DNA from: Thalassovita taeanensis | GTDB lineage: Bacteria; Pseudomonadota; Alphaproteobacteria; Rhodobacterales; Rhodobacteraceae | Assembly: GCF_900110775.1 (NCBI RefSeq) | Contig: NZ_FOEP01000016.1 | Location: forward strand, 1 to 64,000 | Direction: 5' to 3' | DNA length: 64,000 nt | Part shown: positions 52,382-61,683 of the stretch, in pieces | How positions within the stretch are numbered: position 1 is the first letter of the stretch | How the letters are laid out: each line of letters starts with the position of its first letter | Notes under the pieces: generated by a model | Seen by the model: only the letters and a program-made list of their open reading frames with translations | The model's database searches: none | Told to the model about the DNA's origin: nothing | Program-made: the position numbers and the translations under genes

Positions 52382-53581
52382 ATGTCTAGACTGACCCTCA
52401 GAAATATTGGCAAGTCCTTCGGTGACACCGAGGTTCTCAAGGCGATAACGCTGGATGTGGAAGACGGCGAGTTTCTGTCGCTTGTTGGCCAGTCGGGATG
52501 CGGAAAATCAACGCTGCTGCGGATAATTTCAGGCCTTGAGGCCCCGAGCAGTGGTGAAATTCTGATGCAGGGGCAGACGGTCACGCATCTGGCCCCCAAG
52601 CAGCGAAACATCGCGATGGTGTTTCAGGACTATGCGCTTTATCCGCATATGAGCGTGGCAGAAAACATGGCGATGCCGCTTATCATGGCGCAGGTGCCGA
52701 TGTATGCCCGGCTGCCGCTTGTGCGCCGTGTGGCCCCTGCGGCCCGGCGTCACAAACCCAACATTGATGCCCAGATTGACACTGTGGCCAAGCAGTTGCG
52801 CATCGACCACCTGCTGGCGCGCAAGCCTGCGCAACTGTCAGGGGGGCAGCGCCAACGCGTTGCACTGGGGCGCGCGCTGGTACGCAATCCGGGCATTTTC
52901 CTGATGGACGAACCGCTGTCGAACCTTGATGCCAAGCTGCGTGTCGAAGTGCGCCGGGAAATCTCGGAGTTGCACGCCAGTTCCGGGCTGACGTTTGTCT
53001 ATGTGACCCACGATCAGACCGAAGCGATGACAATGTCAGACCGCGTGGCGTTGATGCAGGGAGGCAGTATCTTGCAGGTCGCCGCCCCGAACTCTCTGTA
53101 CACAAATCCGGCCTCCGTGGATGTTGCCCGCTTCATCGGCTCGCCGCAGATCAATATTTTTCCGGTCCAGTCGCGCGCCACAGGTCTGCATCTGGGCGAC
53201 ACCAATCTGGGCCTGATCCTTGAGGGCGCAGATGCTGATTTGCAAATTGGGTTGCGGCCCGAAGCGCTGTCACTGCAAGGCGTGTCGGGGCTGTCATCGC
53301 ACCCACCGGGCGCAGTCGTGATCACCCTGCCATTCGATAAGCACATGGTCGAGGATCTGGGTCCCGAAGTTCTGATCCACGGGCGTCTTGACGCTGAACC
53401 CGAGATTGATCTGCGTATTCGGGCGCAAAAAGCCAAAGACTATGGGCTGACCGATCAACTGGCGAAGGCGCGGCGCCTGAACGTCACAATCGACCCAACA
53501 CAATTGCTGGTGTTTGATGCGGGCGGACGGCGGTTGCATATAACCCCACGCATGATGCGCACGACGAGCGAGGTGTCGTGA
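52382..53581 (+). CDS. ABC transporter ATPase, UgpC/MalK type
   Basis: A 399-residue ATPase: Walker A GQSGCGKST (about residue 38), signature [15 protein letters not shown], Walker B FLMDEPLSNLDAKLR, switch His in VTHDQ, and a C-terminal TOBE domain. The helical region between MPLIMAQVP and RIDHLLARKP holds an extra stretch of about 15-20 residues (MYARLPLVRRVAPAARRHKP), longer than in typical UgpC. The ATG at 52382 is chosen over one five codons upstream, next to the attenuator. Its stop overlaps the first permease (TGATG). Confidence 0.92.
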   Translation: MSRLTLRNIGKSFGDTEVLKAITLDVEDGEFLSLVGQSGCGKSTLLRIISGLEAPSSGEILMQGQTVTHLAPKQRNIAMVFQDYALYPHMSVAENMAMPLIMAQVPMYARLPLVRRVAPAARRHKPNIDAQIDTVAKQLRIDHLLARKPAQLSGGQRQRVALGRALVRNPGIFLMDEPLSNLDAKLRVEVRREISELHASSGLTFVYVTHDQTEAMTMSDRVALMQGGSILQVAAPNSLYTNPASVDVARFIGSPQINIFPVQSRATGLHLGDTNLGLILEGADADLQIGLRPEALSLQGVSGLSSHPPGAVVITLPFDKHMVEDLGPEVLIHGRLDAEPEIDLRIRAQKAKDYGLTDQLAKARRLNVTIDPTQLLVFDAGGRRLHITPRMMRTTSEVS

Positions 53582-54468
53582 TGCGCGTCGTCTCCAAGGA
53601 GCGCGCGCAGGCGCGGCTGGCTTATCTGCTGGTTCTGCCCGCCACTTTGTTGATCTTGCTGATCTATATCCTGCCCATTGTGACGGTGTTCGGCATCAGT
53701 TTTACCGACTATTCGCTGGTCAGCGATTACTATGAATTCGTGGGGCTGCAAAACTACGCTCAGATGCTGGAGGACGAGGCCTTTGGCAACGCGCTGCGCA
53801 ACACGCTGATCTATGCGGGGCTGTTTTTGCCAGGCGCGTTTATCATCAGCCTGATCCTTGCAATCGCCATTCAGGAACGCAAAAAATTCCGTTCGATCCT
53901 TGAGGTTCTGTATTTCCTGCCCGTCACGTCCACGCTGGCCGCGATGGCGTTGGTTTGGGCGGCGTTGATGGACAGCAACCAAGGCGTGATCAACCTTTGG
54001 GCCGCAGCGCTTGGCGCGGGTCCGTTCAACTGGCTGGGGTCGGAAAATCTGGTGCTGGTGTCCATGGCGCTGATTTCGCTTTGGAGCGTGATTGGCTTCA
54101 ACATGGTGCTGTTTCTGGCGGGGCTTACCGCAATTCCGGTCAATTTGTACGAGGCCGCCGCCATCGACGGGGCCGACCACCCGGTGGACAAGTTCTTGCG
54201 TGTAACCTGGCCCATGCTTGGGCCAACGTCGATGTTCGTCGCCGTCACCAGTTCGATCACGGCGTTCAAGCTGTTTGATACCGTCGCCATTCTGACCCAA
54301 GGCGGGCCGGACAGATCCAGCGAAGTCTTTCTGTATCTGACGTTCCTCGAGGGGTTCGAGTATTTCAACATGGGATATTCGGCGGCGCTTTCGCTGGTTT
54401 TCCTTGGCATCATCTTTGTCTTTGCGCTGATCCAGGCGCTGTTTGTGGATCGCAATGTCCAGTATTAA
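53581..54468 (+). CDS. ABC transporter permease, UgpA type
   Basis: A 295-residue membrane protein with about six helices, starting LAYLLVLPATLLILLIYILP. The permease EAA motif is in NLYEAAAIDGADHPVDKFLRVTWPML (about residue 195), which contacts the ATPase. Start at ATG 53581, overlapping the ATPase stop. It pairs with the following permease. Confidence 0.92.
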   Translation: MRVVSKERAQARLAYLLVLPATLLILLIYILPIVTVFGISFTDYSLVSDYYEFVGLQNYAQMLEDEAFGNALRNTLIYAGLFLPGAFIISLILAIAIQERKKFRSILEVLYFLPVTSTLAAMALVWAALMDSNQGVINLWAAALGAGPFNWLGSENLVLVSMALISLWSVIGFNMVLFLAGLTAIPVNLYEAAAIDGADHPVDKFLRVTWPMLGPTSMFVAVTSSITAFKLFDTVAILTQGGPDRSSEVFLYLTFLEGFEYFNMGYSAALSLVFLGIIFVFALIQALFVDRNVQY

Positions 54469-55312
54469 AGCCACCCTGCGCAGCTTTGCGCCCCGCTCGT
54501 TTGGTCACCTGATCAGCACGCTGTTTCTGGTCCTTGGGGCCTGGGTGATGGTGTTTCCGTTTGTCTGGATGATCTCCTCCAGCCTGAAACCCACGGACGA
54601 AGTGTATGATACCGACTTTTCGATCATCCCGCGCACGTTCAAAGGGTTCGAAAACTATTACGAGGTGCTGTTCGATCAGCCTTATCTGATGTTCCTGATG
54701 AACAGCTTCATCGTGTGCGTCGGTATCTTGATCGTGCAACTGATCACCGCCGTTCCAGCCGCCTATGCCTTGGCCAAGTTGAAGTTTCGGGGCAGCACAA
54801 TCCTGTTTGGCACGGTGATTGCGTCTTTGACGATCCCGATCAACGTGACCTCGATCCCGATCTACGTGGGGATCGTACAGGCCAGCCTGCTGGATACGTA
54901 TCTGGCAATGATGTTCCCGTTCTTCATATCGGTCTTTGCGATCTTTCTGTTCCGCCAATTCTTTCGCAGCTTTCCCGACAGCATCATTGATGCGGCGCGC
55001 GTCGATGGGTTTTCCGAGATCGAGATCATCCTGCGCCTGATTTTGCCGTCCGCTGTGCCCGCGATCGCCGCTTTTTCGGTGTTCAGCTTCGTGACGCATT
55101 GGAACGATCTGTATTGGCCGCTGATTGTCGTCACCAGTCAGGACAAGATGACGGCGACGCTGTCGATGATGCAATACCAATCGGATTTCGACACGGATTA
55201 TGGCCGCACATTCGCGTCAGCCACCGTGGTGACAGCACCGATGGTCATCGCCTTCCTGTTCGCGCGCCGCCTGTTCATTCGCGGCATTACCATGACCGGG
55301 GTCAAGGGATGA
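54455..55312 (+). CDS. ABC transporter permease, UgpE type
   Basis: A 285-residue membrane protein with six helices (LISTLFLVLGAWVMVFPFVWM...). EAA motif SIIDAARVDGFSEIEIILRLILP at about residue 177. The start ATG at 54455 overlaps the UgpA-type stop by 14 bases. The C-terminal VIAFLFARRLFIRGITMTGVKG is standard for CUT1 permeases. It is 69 bases before the phosphoesterase gene. Confidence 0.92.
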   Translation: MSSIKATLRSFAPRSFGHLISTLFLVLGAWVMVFPFVWMISSSLKPTDEVYDTDFSIIPRTFKGFENYYEVLFDQPYLMFLMNSFIVCVGILIVQLITAVPAAYALAKLKFRGSTILFGTVIASLTIPINVTSIPIYVGIVQASLLDTYLAMMFPFFISVFAIFLFRQFFRSFPDSIIDAARVDGFSEIEIILRLILPSAVPAIAAFSVFSFVTHWNDLYWPLIVVTSQDKMTATLSMMQYQSDFDTDYGRTFASATVVTAPMVIAFLFARRLFIRGITMTGVKG

Positions 55313-55381
55313 TCTGTCCCTGTCTGGCCCCTGAAACTACCTTACAACTCTCGCTCATCCTATAATATTGGACCCTGACCC

Positions 55382-56200
55382 ATGCTGAAATTCATCGTGC
55401 TTTCCGACCTGCATATTGTGCCAGAGGGGACGCTGTCCCATGCGCTCTGCACGACCGAAAGGTTCCAGCAGTCCATTGACTATGTGAACAAAAATCATGC
55501 CGATGCCGATTTTGTCATCCTTGCGGGGGATCTGGCGGATCATGGTGAAAAGGCCGCTTATCAGCGGTTCCAGCAGACCCTGTCGGGGCTCAAACCCAAA
55601 ACCTATCTGACGCTGGGCAATCACGACGATCGCGCCACCTTTCTGGAGGTTTTTCCTGATCTGGCCGATGACACCGGCAACGTGAACCACGTGATCGACA
55701 GCAACGATCACCGGGTGATTGTTCTGGACAGCCACGACCCGGATGCCGGTGGCGCCGGCCTTATCGATCAAGGCCAGCTGGAGTGGCTGGCGGCGCGTCT
55801 GGACGAGGCCGTGGACCGCCCGGTCATCATCGTTCTGCATCACAATATCACGAAATTCCACGTGCAGACCGATTTCATCATCCTGCGCGAAAATGCGGCC
55901 TTCGCCGAGGTTGTGGCGCGCCATCCCGACATCCGGCAGGTGATCTCGGGGCATGTTCACATGACAACCTCGGGCACCTATCGCGGCATACCGTTTTGCA
56001 CATTGGCCGGGGGGCATTACAGCATCGAGCCCACACTGGAAACACTTTCCGGCCCCGTTCCGAACCCCGTGCGCCGACGCGAAGGCCCCGGCCAGTTGGC
56101 GGTCGTCCTAGCAGACAGCGAGAGCACCGTGGTTCATATGGAAAACTTCCTCGACCGGCATCTGGTCATGGCCCAAGACCTGTTCGGCTGGCGTGAATAA
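55382..56200 (+). CDS. GpdQ-like metallophosphoesterase, first copy
   Basis: A 272-residue binuclear metal phosphoesterase without a signal peptide, so cytoplasmic. All five metal-binding motifs are present: SDLH (D9, H11), GD (D50), GNHD (N80, H81), LHH (H153), GHVH (H191, H193). Its closest characterised types are GpdQ and CpdA-like class III phosphodiesterases. As last gene of a Ugp-like operon, it would cleave imported glycerophosphodiesters to sn-glycerol-3-phosphate and an alcohol. TATAAT at about 55362-55367, just upstream, could be an internal promoter. A paralogue with the same spacing of N-terminal residues closes the next operon. Confidence 0.88.
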   Translation: MLKFIVLSDLHIVPEGTLSHALCTTERFQQSIDYVNKNHADADFVILAGDLADHGEKAAYQRFQQTLSGLKPKTYLTLGNHDDRATFLEVFPDLADDTGNVNHVIDSNDHRVIVLDSHDPDAGGAGLIDQGQLEWLAARLDEAVDRPVIIVLHHNITKFHVQTDFIILRENAAFAEVVARHPDIRQVISGHVHMTTSGTYRGIPFCTLAGGHYSIEPTLETLSGPVPNPVRRREGPGQLAVVLADSESTVVHMENFLDRHLVMAQDLFGWRE

Positions 56201-56238
56201 AACTCTCTGTGGCAGTGAAAAGCCGGTTTCCCAAGCGC

Positions 56239-56334
56239 AGAGAGCAGCAGGGCAAAAATTACAGTGGCGAAAGTGGCACAACACATTGGTCAGCCCACCT
56301 CGCCATGCCCACTTGAGCCTTAAGGCTGCTCTCT
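56239..56334. repeat. Long-range inverted repeat between the two ABC operons
   Basis: AGAGAGCAGC (56239-56248) and GCTGCTCTCT (56325-56334) are perfect inverted copies separated by 76 bases. The second arm follows a small palindrome GCCTTAAGGC (56317-56326). It could terminate the first operon or hold regulator-binding sites. Confidence 0.4.
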
Positions 56335-56390
56335 CGGCGCCGTTTAGGCGCGGCAAGGAAAGGACCTTTTTGATGGGACAGGCAGGCCGA

Positions 56391-56408
56391 CGGTCATGGT
56401 CTTGTCAC
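56391..56408 (+). promoter_or_regulatory. PHO-box-like site before the second ABC operon
   Basis: CGGTCAT-GGTC-TTGTCAC matches the PHO-box 7-4-7 pattern with one mismatch per half. It lies 76 bases before the second binding-protein start. TAGCCT lies 9 bases downstream at a possible -10 position. Confidence 0.5.
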
Positions 56409-56483
56409 GAGAGCCCGCTAGCCTGATGAGGACAAGTTTCCGCTGCACCCTTCCTCTTCATCGTCCCAAGGAAATTCAAGCTC

Positions 56484-58025
56484 ATGAAAAATACACTAGC
56501 AACAGCTCTGCTGTTGGTCGGCCTTGCTGTGCCTGCCGTTCAGGCGGCTGATATGACCGTCGCGGTTCAAAGGGTCCCCGATACCCTGGATCCGATCCTT
56601 GAGAATTCCAATGTCAGCCAGCGGATCATTTTCTCGATCTATGACACGCTGCTGAAGGTCGATTATCGCCACGGCGGCAAGCTGGTGCCCAACCTTGCGG
56701 AAAGCTGGAGCCAGATTGACGCGCGCACGGTTGAGTTCAAGCTGAAGCACGGCGTACATTTCCACAATGGGGCGCAATTGAATGCCGCCGATGTGGTTTT
56801 CACCTTCTCGCCCCAGCGTATTGGTCAAGACGACGCCGCTTTGGGCGACGCAGGCACGGCAGTTTCCAAGCCGTTCCTGAGCGGCATTAAAAGCGTCGAG
56901 GCGGTTGACCCGTACACGGTGCGCATCACGATGAAAAACGACGATGCCCTGATCCTGCAACGCTTTGCCAACTACCCGTCGCAGATCGTGTCGAAGGCCG
57001 AATTCGACAAGGCCGGGTCCTATGCCGCGTTTGCAAGCCATCCGGTTGGCACCGGCCCCTACGCCTTCAAAGAGTTTGTCGCGGGCGAGCGCGTGGTCAT
57101 CGAAAAGTTCGACGACTATTTCGCGGCCGACAAAGGCGCGGCCGATGAGGTGACCTTTACGGTTGTGCCCGAAATTGTCACCCGCATTGCCGGTCTGCGG
57201 TCGGGTCAGTTCGACATGATCACCGAAGTGTCGCCCGACCATATCGACGAAATCAACGGGGCGTCGGGCACGTCCACCGTTGGCGGGCCGGTTCTGAACA
57301 TTCGCGGCCTTATCTATGACAGCACCAACGAAACGCTTGATGATGCGCGTATCCGTCAGGCGCTGAATCTGTCGATCGACCGCGTGGCCCTGACGAAAGC
57401 GCTGTATGGCGATCAGACGTCGGTTCCCAACGGGTGGCAGATGGATGTCTTTGGCGACATGTATCTTGCCGACCGTCCGCTGCCGGAATTCAATCTGGAA
57501 AAGGCGAAAGCCCTGCTGAAAGAGGCCGGGTATGACGGCGAAGAGATCGAGTATCGGACCCAGAACGCCTATTACACCAATCAGATCGAAACCGCGCAGG
57601 TTTTGGTTTCCATGTGGAAAAAGGCCGGTCTGAACATCAAGCTGGCGGTCAAGGAAAACTGGACGCAGGTGGTGGAAGACAACGAGTCGCGCCACATCTT
57701 TGACGGCTCGTTCTCGGCCTATTATCCCGATCCCATGGGGCAGTTCTGGCGCCGGTTCGGGCCAGACGGCGGTTGGGCAACCAACAAATACTATGTCGTT
57801 TCGCCCGACATGATCGCGCTTGGCAACACGCTGGCGACCGAAGCCGATACCGCCAAGCGCCGTGTGGTCTTTGCCGACATGCTGGACCGGTTCGAAACCG
57901 ATCCCAATGGCACCCCGCTGCACAAGCTGACGCAGATTTACGGGGTACGGACCGGCACGACATATGATCCGCTGCCGACCGAATATCTGGACCTGACGAC
58001 CTCTAGTCTGACGCTGGAGAAGTAG
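56484..58025 (+). CDS. ABC transporter substrate-binding protein, family 5 (Opp/Dpp type)
   Basis: A 513-residue periplasmic binding protein. Signal peptide MKNTLATALLLVGLAVPAVQA; mature start ADMTVAVQRVPDTLDPILEN. The family-5 signatures WSQIDARTVEFKLKHGVHFHNG and PYAFKEFVAGERVVIEKFDDYF, RIRQALNLSIDRVAL are clear. The fold transports peptides, nickel, opines or other polar solutes, so the ligand is open. Upstream AAGGA 9 bases before the ATG. First of six genes ending in a phosphoesterase. Confidence 0.92.
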   Translation: MKNTLATALLLVGLAVPAVQAADMTVAVQRVPDTLDPILENSNVSQRIIFSIYDTLLKVDYRHGGKLVPNLAESWSQIDARTVEFKLKHGVHFHNGAQLNAADVVFTFSPQRIGQDDAALGDAGTAVSKPFLSGIKSVEAVDPYTVRITMKNDDALILQRFANYPSQIVSKAEFDKAGSYAAFASHPVGTGPYAFKEFVAGERVVIEKFDDYFAADKGAADEVTFTVVPEIVTRIAGLRSGQFDMITEVSPDHIDEINGASGTSTVGGPVLNIRGLIYDSTNETLDDARIRQALNLSIDRVALTKALYGDQTSVPNGWQMDVFGDMYLADRPLPEFNLEKAKALLKEAGYDGEEIEYRTQNAYYTNQIETAQVLVSMWKKAGLNIKLAVKENWTQVVEDNESRHIFDGSFSAYYPDPMGQFWRRFGPDGGWATNKYYVVSPDMIALGNTLATEADTAKRRVVFADMLDRFETDPNGTPLHKLTQIYGVRTGTTYDPLPTEYLDLTTSSLTLEK

Positions 58026-59033
58026 GTGCAGGCGCACGACGATGGCCCCCGCCGGGCCGTTGCAACACATTTCGAGACGGCAGGGCCTCGCCTTGCCGTC
58101 TCGGCGCTGAACATATCGTTCGACGGACAGGTGCAAACGGTGCGCGGGGTGGAGTTCCACCTTGGCGCGGGCGAGATTTTCGGGATTGTCGGCGAAAGCG
58201 GGTGCGGCAAAAGCATCACCTGCCGGGCGCTTATGGGGTTGCTGCCCCGCAAGGCGCAGGTAACGGGCACGCTGACGGTCGCGGGCCGGTCGTTTGATCT
58301 GTCGGAGCAAAAGGCGTTGCAGGTCCTGCGTGGCCGAACCTGCGCGATGATCTTTCAGGATCCGATGAGCGCACTGAATCCGTTGATGACGGTTCAGGGG
58401 CATCTGAGCCTGCATCTGAAGCGCAACGGGCGGCCTTGGGATACCGAGGCCGTCGTGGCGCTGCTGCGCACCAGTGGCATGTCAGAGCCCGCGCGGTTTC
58501 TGAAGGCTTATCCGCATCAGCTGTCCGGGGGGCAAAGCCAGCGCGTGGCGATTGCGATCGCGCTGTCGGGGCAGCCCGACGTGCTGATTGCGGACGAGCC
58601 GACAACGGCGCTGGATGTGGTCTTGCAGGCGCAGATCCTTGAGGAGCTGCAACACATGGCCGCCCGCACTGGCATGAGCATCATCCTGATTTCACACGAT
58701 ATTGGCGTGATCGCCAAATACTGCCACCGCGCCGCAGTCATGTATGCCGGTGATGTCGTCGAAACTGGCGATGTGGACACGCTGTTTCGCCATCCCACGC
58801 ATCCGTACACCAAGGGTCTGATCAACGCGTTGCCGCTGCCATCACGGCGTGGGCGGGCGCTTGAGCCGATCAGCGGCGAAGTGCCCAAACCCGGCACGAT
58901 TTTGCAAGGCTGCACGTTTGCGCCGCGCTGTGATCGCCGGGTGAGCGACTGCGATCGCGGGCACATTCCGATGCAATTGCGTGGCACGACCAAAGTGCGC
59001 TGCCTTGTGCCCCAAGGAAAGGAAGCCGGATGA
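58026..59033 (+). CDS. ABC transporter ATPase, DppD/OppD type
   Basis: A 335-residue ATPase starting at GTG directly after the binding-protein stop (GGAG upstream within that gene). Walker A GESGCGKS, signature [15 protein letters not shown], Walker [14 protein letters not shown]. The C-terminal oligopeptide-type extension has [15 protein letters not shown]. The first 20 residues before AVSALNISF may not be translated if an internal start is used. Overlaps the next ATPase by four bases. Confidence 0.92.
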   Translation: MQAHDDGPRRAVATHFETAGPRLAVSALNISFDGQVQTVRGVEFHLGAGEIFGIVGESGCGKSITCRALMGLLPRKAQVTGTLTVAGRSFDLSEQKALQVLRGRTCAMIFQDPMSALNPLMTVQGHLSLHLKRNGRPWDTEAVVALLRTSGMSEPARFLKAYPHQLSGGQSQRVAIAIALSGQPDVLIADEPTTALDVVLQAQILEELQHMAARTGMSIILISHDIGVIAKYCHRAAVMYAGDVVETGDVDTLFRHPTHPYTKGLINALPLPSRRGRALEPISGEVPKPGTILQGCTFAPRCDRRVSDCDRGHIPMQLRGTTKVRCLVPQGKEAG

Positions 59034-59863
59034 GCCGCGATGTGCTGTCCTTCAACGAGGTGTCGGTTGCCTTTGCCCGGCCCGGCGGCCCGGCCACCCG
59101 CGCGCTGGATACGGTTTCGGTTGCCCTGCGCAAGGGCGAGGTTCTGGGCATTGTCGGCGAAAGCGGCAGTGGCAAGACAACGCTGGCCAAGGCCGCAGTG
59201 GGGTTGGTGACGCCCTCATCGGGCGCCATATCGCTGGACGGTCAGCCGCTGAGCTTTGCTGGCCGCGCCGGAAAGCATCTGCGCCGCAGGTTGCAGTATG
59301 TCTTGCAGGATTCGCTGGGCAGCCTTGATCCGCGGCAACGGGTGCTGGCGCAAGTCGCCGAGCCGCTGATCATTCATGACATCGGCCAGCCCGCCGAGCG
59401 GAACGATATGGCGCGGGAATTGCTGGTGCGCATGGGCATTGGCGAACACCTTGTCCGACGATACCCGCGCGCGCTGTCGGGGGGGCAGCGTCAGCGCGTG
59501 GCCTTGGCGCGGGCGCTGATTTTGGAACCCGAGATCCTGATCTGCGACGAGTCCGTCTCGGCGCTGGATGTGTCGGTTCAGGCGCAGATCCTTAATCTGT
59601 TGATCGAACTGCAACGCGAGCGGGCGCTTTCGATCTTGTTCATCAGCCACGACCTGTCGGTGATCCATCACGTATCAGATCGGGTGGCAGTGATGCGGCA
59701 CGGAAAGATCGTCGAGCTTGACGAGACCGAGCGGCTGTATGCCGCGCCGCGTCAGGCGTATACCAAGCAGCTTATTGCAGCTTTGCCGGTGTTCGCGCTT
59801 GACCGGGCCCGCCCCAAACCCGCCACCAGACCCGCTGTCGGGGTGCCAGTATGCGCTGGATGA
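59030..59863 (+). CDS. ABC transporter ATPase, DppF/OppF type (short)
   Basis: A 277-residue ATPase. Walker [10 protein letters not shown], signature [16 protein letters not shown], Walker [13 protein letters not shown]. It ends shortly after [11 protein letters not shown] and lacks the cysteine-containing C-terminal extension of most DppF/OppF proteins, so it is about 40-50 residues shorter than usual. It pairs with the full-length DppD-type ATPase. Overlaps the DppB-type permease by 13 bases. Confidence 0.92.
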   Translation: MSRDVLSFNEVSVAFARPGGPATRALDTVSVALRKGEVLGIVGESGSGKTTLAKAAVGLVTPSSGAISLDGQPLSFAGRAGKHLRRRLQYVLQDSLGSLDPRQRVLAQVAEPLIIHDIGQPAERNDMARELLVRMGIGEHLVRRYPRALSGGQRQRVALARALILEPEILICDESVSALDVSVQAQILNLLIELQRERALSILFISHDLSVIHHVSDRVAVMRHGKIVELDETERLYAAPRQAYTKQLIAALPVFALDRARPKPATRPAVGVPVCAG

Positions 59864-60786
59864 TCACACGCTTACTGCGGGCGGGGCTGACGCTTCTGTT
59901 GTTGGCGACATTCACGTTCTTCGCGCTGTCGATCAGTGCCGATCCGGCGCTGCAAATCCTGGGTCCAGACGCGCCGCCGGACGTCATCGCCGCCTTTCGC
60001 GCCCGGTGGCAGCTGGATCAGCCGCTTTTGCAGCGCTACGGCACCTATCTGCTGGGCATTCTGCAACTGGATTTCGGCCTGTCGTATCGCACCGGACAGC
60101 CTGCGATTGACCTTGTTGCGCAGCGCCTGCCCGCAACATTGGCACTGATGATCCCGACCGGGCTGGCATCACTGCTGATCGGCGTGCCGCTTGGGATATT
60201 TTCCGCCGTCAAGCTGGGCACCACTACGGATCGCTTGATCATGACGGCCTCGGTCATCGGGTTTGCGGTGCCGAATTTTCTGGTCGGCATCCTGTTGATG
60301 TATGTTTTCTCGGTCTGGCTGGGGTGGCTTGATCCCAGCGGTATCACCTCGGGGTTGTCGTGGATCATGCCGATGATCACCATGGTGTCGGCCGAGGCCG
60401 GTGTCTTTGCCCGGTTCACCCGCTCGGCGATGGCCGAGGTTCTGGCCCATCCGATGCACGACACGGCCTTGTCTGGTGGTCTGTCGGCACGGTTGACGCT
60501 GCGCCGTCATTCGATCCCGAATGCGATGATCCCGCTTTTAACGCTGGTCGGCCTGTTTGTCGGCAGTCTGGTTGGCGGCGCGGTGATCACTGAAAACGTG
60601 TTTTCGTGGCCGGGGATCGGCAGGCTTTTGGTTGAAAGCGTGGCCGCGCGCGATTTCGCGGTTGTCCAGATCATTGTGCTGCTGATTGGCACCACCATGG
60701 TTGTGACCAACCTGTTGGTCGACATGTCGTATGGGTTGATCGACCCGCGTATACGCGACGCGCGCCGTGGCGGGGTGCCCGCATGA
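59851..60786 (+). CDS. ABC transporter permease, DppB type
   Basis: A 311-residue membrane protein: N-terminal helix RAGLTLLLLATFTFFALSISADP and the DppB family GPDAPPDVIAAFRARWQLDQP periplasmic segment, followed by five helices. The EAA-type loop is replaced by the family's RFTRSAMAEVLAHPMHDTAL (normally ARAKGL), here LSGGLSARLTLRRH, which is less conserved than in many homologues. Overlaps its neighbours by 13 and 4 bases. Confidence 0.9.
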   Translation: MRWMITRLLRAGLTLLLLATFTFFALSISADPALQILGPDAPPDVIAAFRARWQLDQPLLQRYGTYLLGILQLDFGLSYRTGQPAIDLVAQRLPATLALMIPTGLASLLIGVPLGIFSAVKLGTTTDRLIMTASVIGFAVPNFLVGILLMYVFSVWLGWLDPSGITSGLSWIMPMITMVSAEAGVFARFTRSAMAEVLAHPMHDTALSGGLSARLTLRRHSIPNAMIPLLTLVGLFVGSLVGGAVITENVFSWPGIGRLLVESVAARDFAVVQIIVLLIGTTMVVTNLLVDMSYGLIDPRIRDARRGGVPA

Positions 60787-61667
60787 GCCTTACGCAGACG
60801 CGCCCCGAGGAAACGGACCAAGACCCAGCCGGGTGGCGCGCCCGTCTGGCTGGGATGCCGGTGTTGGTTCGGATATCCGTTGTCCTGTTGCTGATCATCG
60901 TGTTTGCCGCTGTTTTCGCCGGGCCATTGGCGCCGCATGACATTGCCGATCTGGATCTGCTCAATCGCTATGCCCCGCCGGTTTTCATGGGCGGGGGATG
61001 GTCCAATGCGTTTGGCACCGACAATCTGGGCCGGGACATGCTGTCGCTGGTGCTGCGCGCCATTCAGGTAAGCCTGATCATCGCGACGATCGGCACCGTC
61101 GCGGGCGCGATTGTCGGCACATCGTTGGGGTTTCTGGCGGCGTGGGCCGGGGGGATCGTTGACGACGTGATCGGTATTCTGATCGACTTTCAGGCGGCCA
61201 TTCCGTTCCTGATCATGGCGCTTGCCCTGCTGGCGGTGTTGCCGCAGGCCGATATGACGTTGTTCATCCTGATCATGTGTATCTATGGCTGGGAGCGCTA
61301 TGCGCGGCTGGCGCGCTCGGTCGCGCTGTTTGCCCAGAACAACGGCTATGTCACCGCCCAGCGCGTCATTGGTGCGGGCGGTTTTCGCATCTATTTCCAT
61401 CACATCCTGCCCAACACGATGGCGGTGATCGTCGTCAACATGACGGTGAACTTTCCGGCGACGATCCTGGCCGAGACCTCGCTTAATTTTCTGGGCATCG
61501 GGATACAGCCCCCCGACACCAGCCTTGGCGTGTTGATCGGCGTCGGGCGCAATCACCTTTATCAGGCACCGTGGATGGCCTTGCTGCCCGGCGCGGTCAT
61601 CCTGGTGACAACCTTATCCATCAGCGTCGTCGGGGACTGGATCCGCGATCAGATCGACGCCGATTAA
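60783..61667 (+). CDS. ABC transporter permease, DppC type
   Basis: A 294-residue membrane protein with the DppC landmark FGTDNLGRDMLSLVLRAIQVSL near residue 80 and the EAA-like NNGYVTAQRVIGAGGFRIYFHHILPN (about 190-215). Six helices predicted. It overlaps dppB-type by four bases and lies 16 bases before the second phosphoesterase gene. Confidence 0.92.
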   Translation: MSLTQTRPEETDQDPAGWRARLAGMPVLVRISVVLLLIIVFAAVFAGPLAPHDIADLDLLNRYAPPVFMGGGWSNAFGTDNLGRDMLSLVLRAIQVSLIIATIGTVAGAIVGTSLGFLAAWAGGIVDDVIGILIDFQAAIPFLIMALALLAVLPQADMTLFILIMCIYGWERYARLARSVALFAQNNGYVTAQRVIGAGGFRIYFHHILPNTMAVIVVNMTVNFPATILAETSLNFLGIGIQPPDTSLGVLIGVGRNHLYQAPWMALLPGAVILVTTLSISVVGDWIRDQIDAD

Positions 61668-61683
61668 CCCAAGCGGAGACACC

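Noticed and set aside
56496-58415. Long minus-strand frame opposite the family-5 binding protein
   Set aside because: Shadow frame; the plus strand has a signal peptide, RBS and family motifs.
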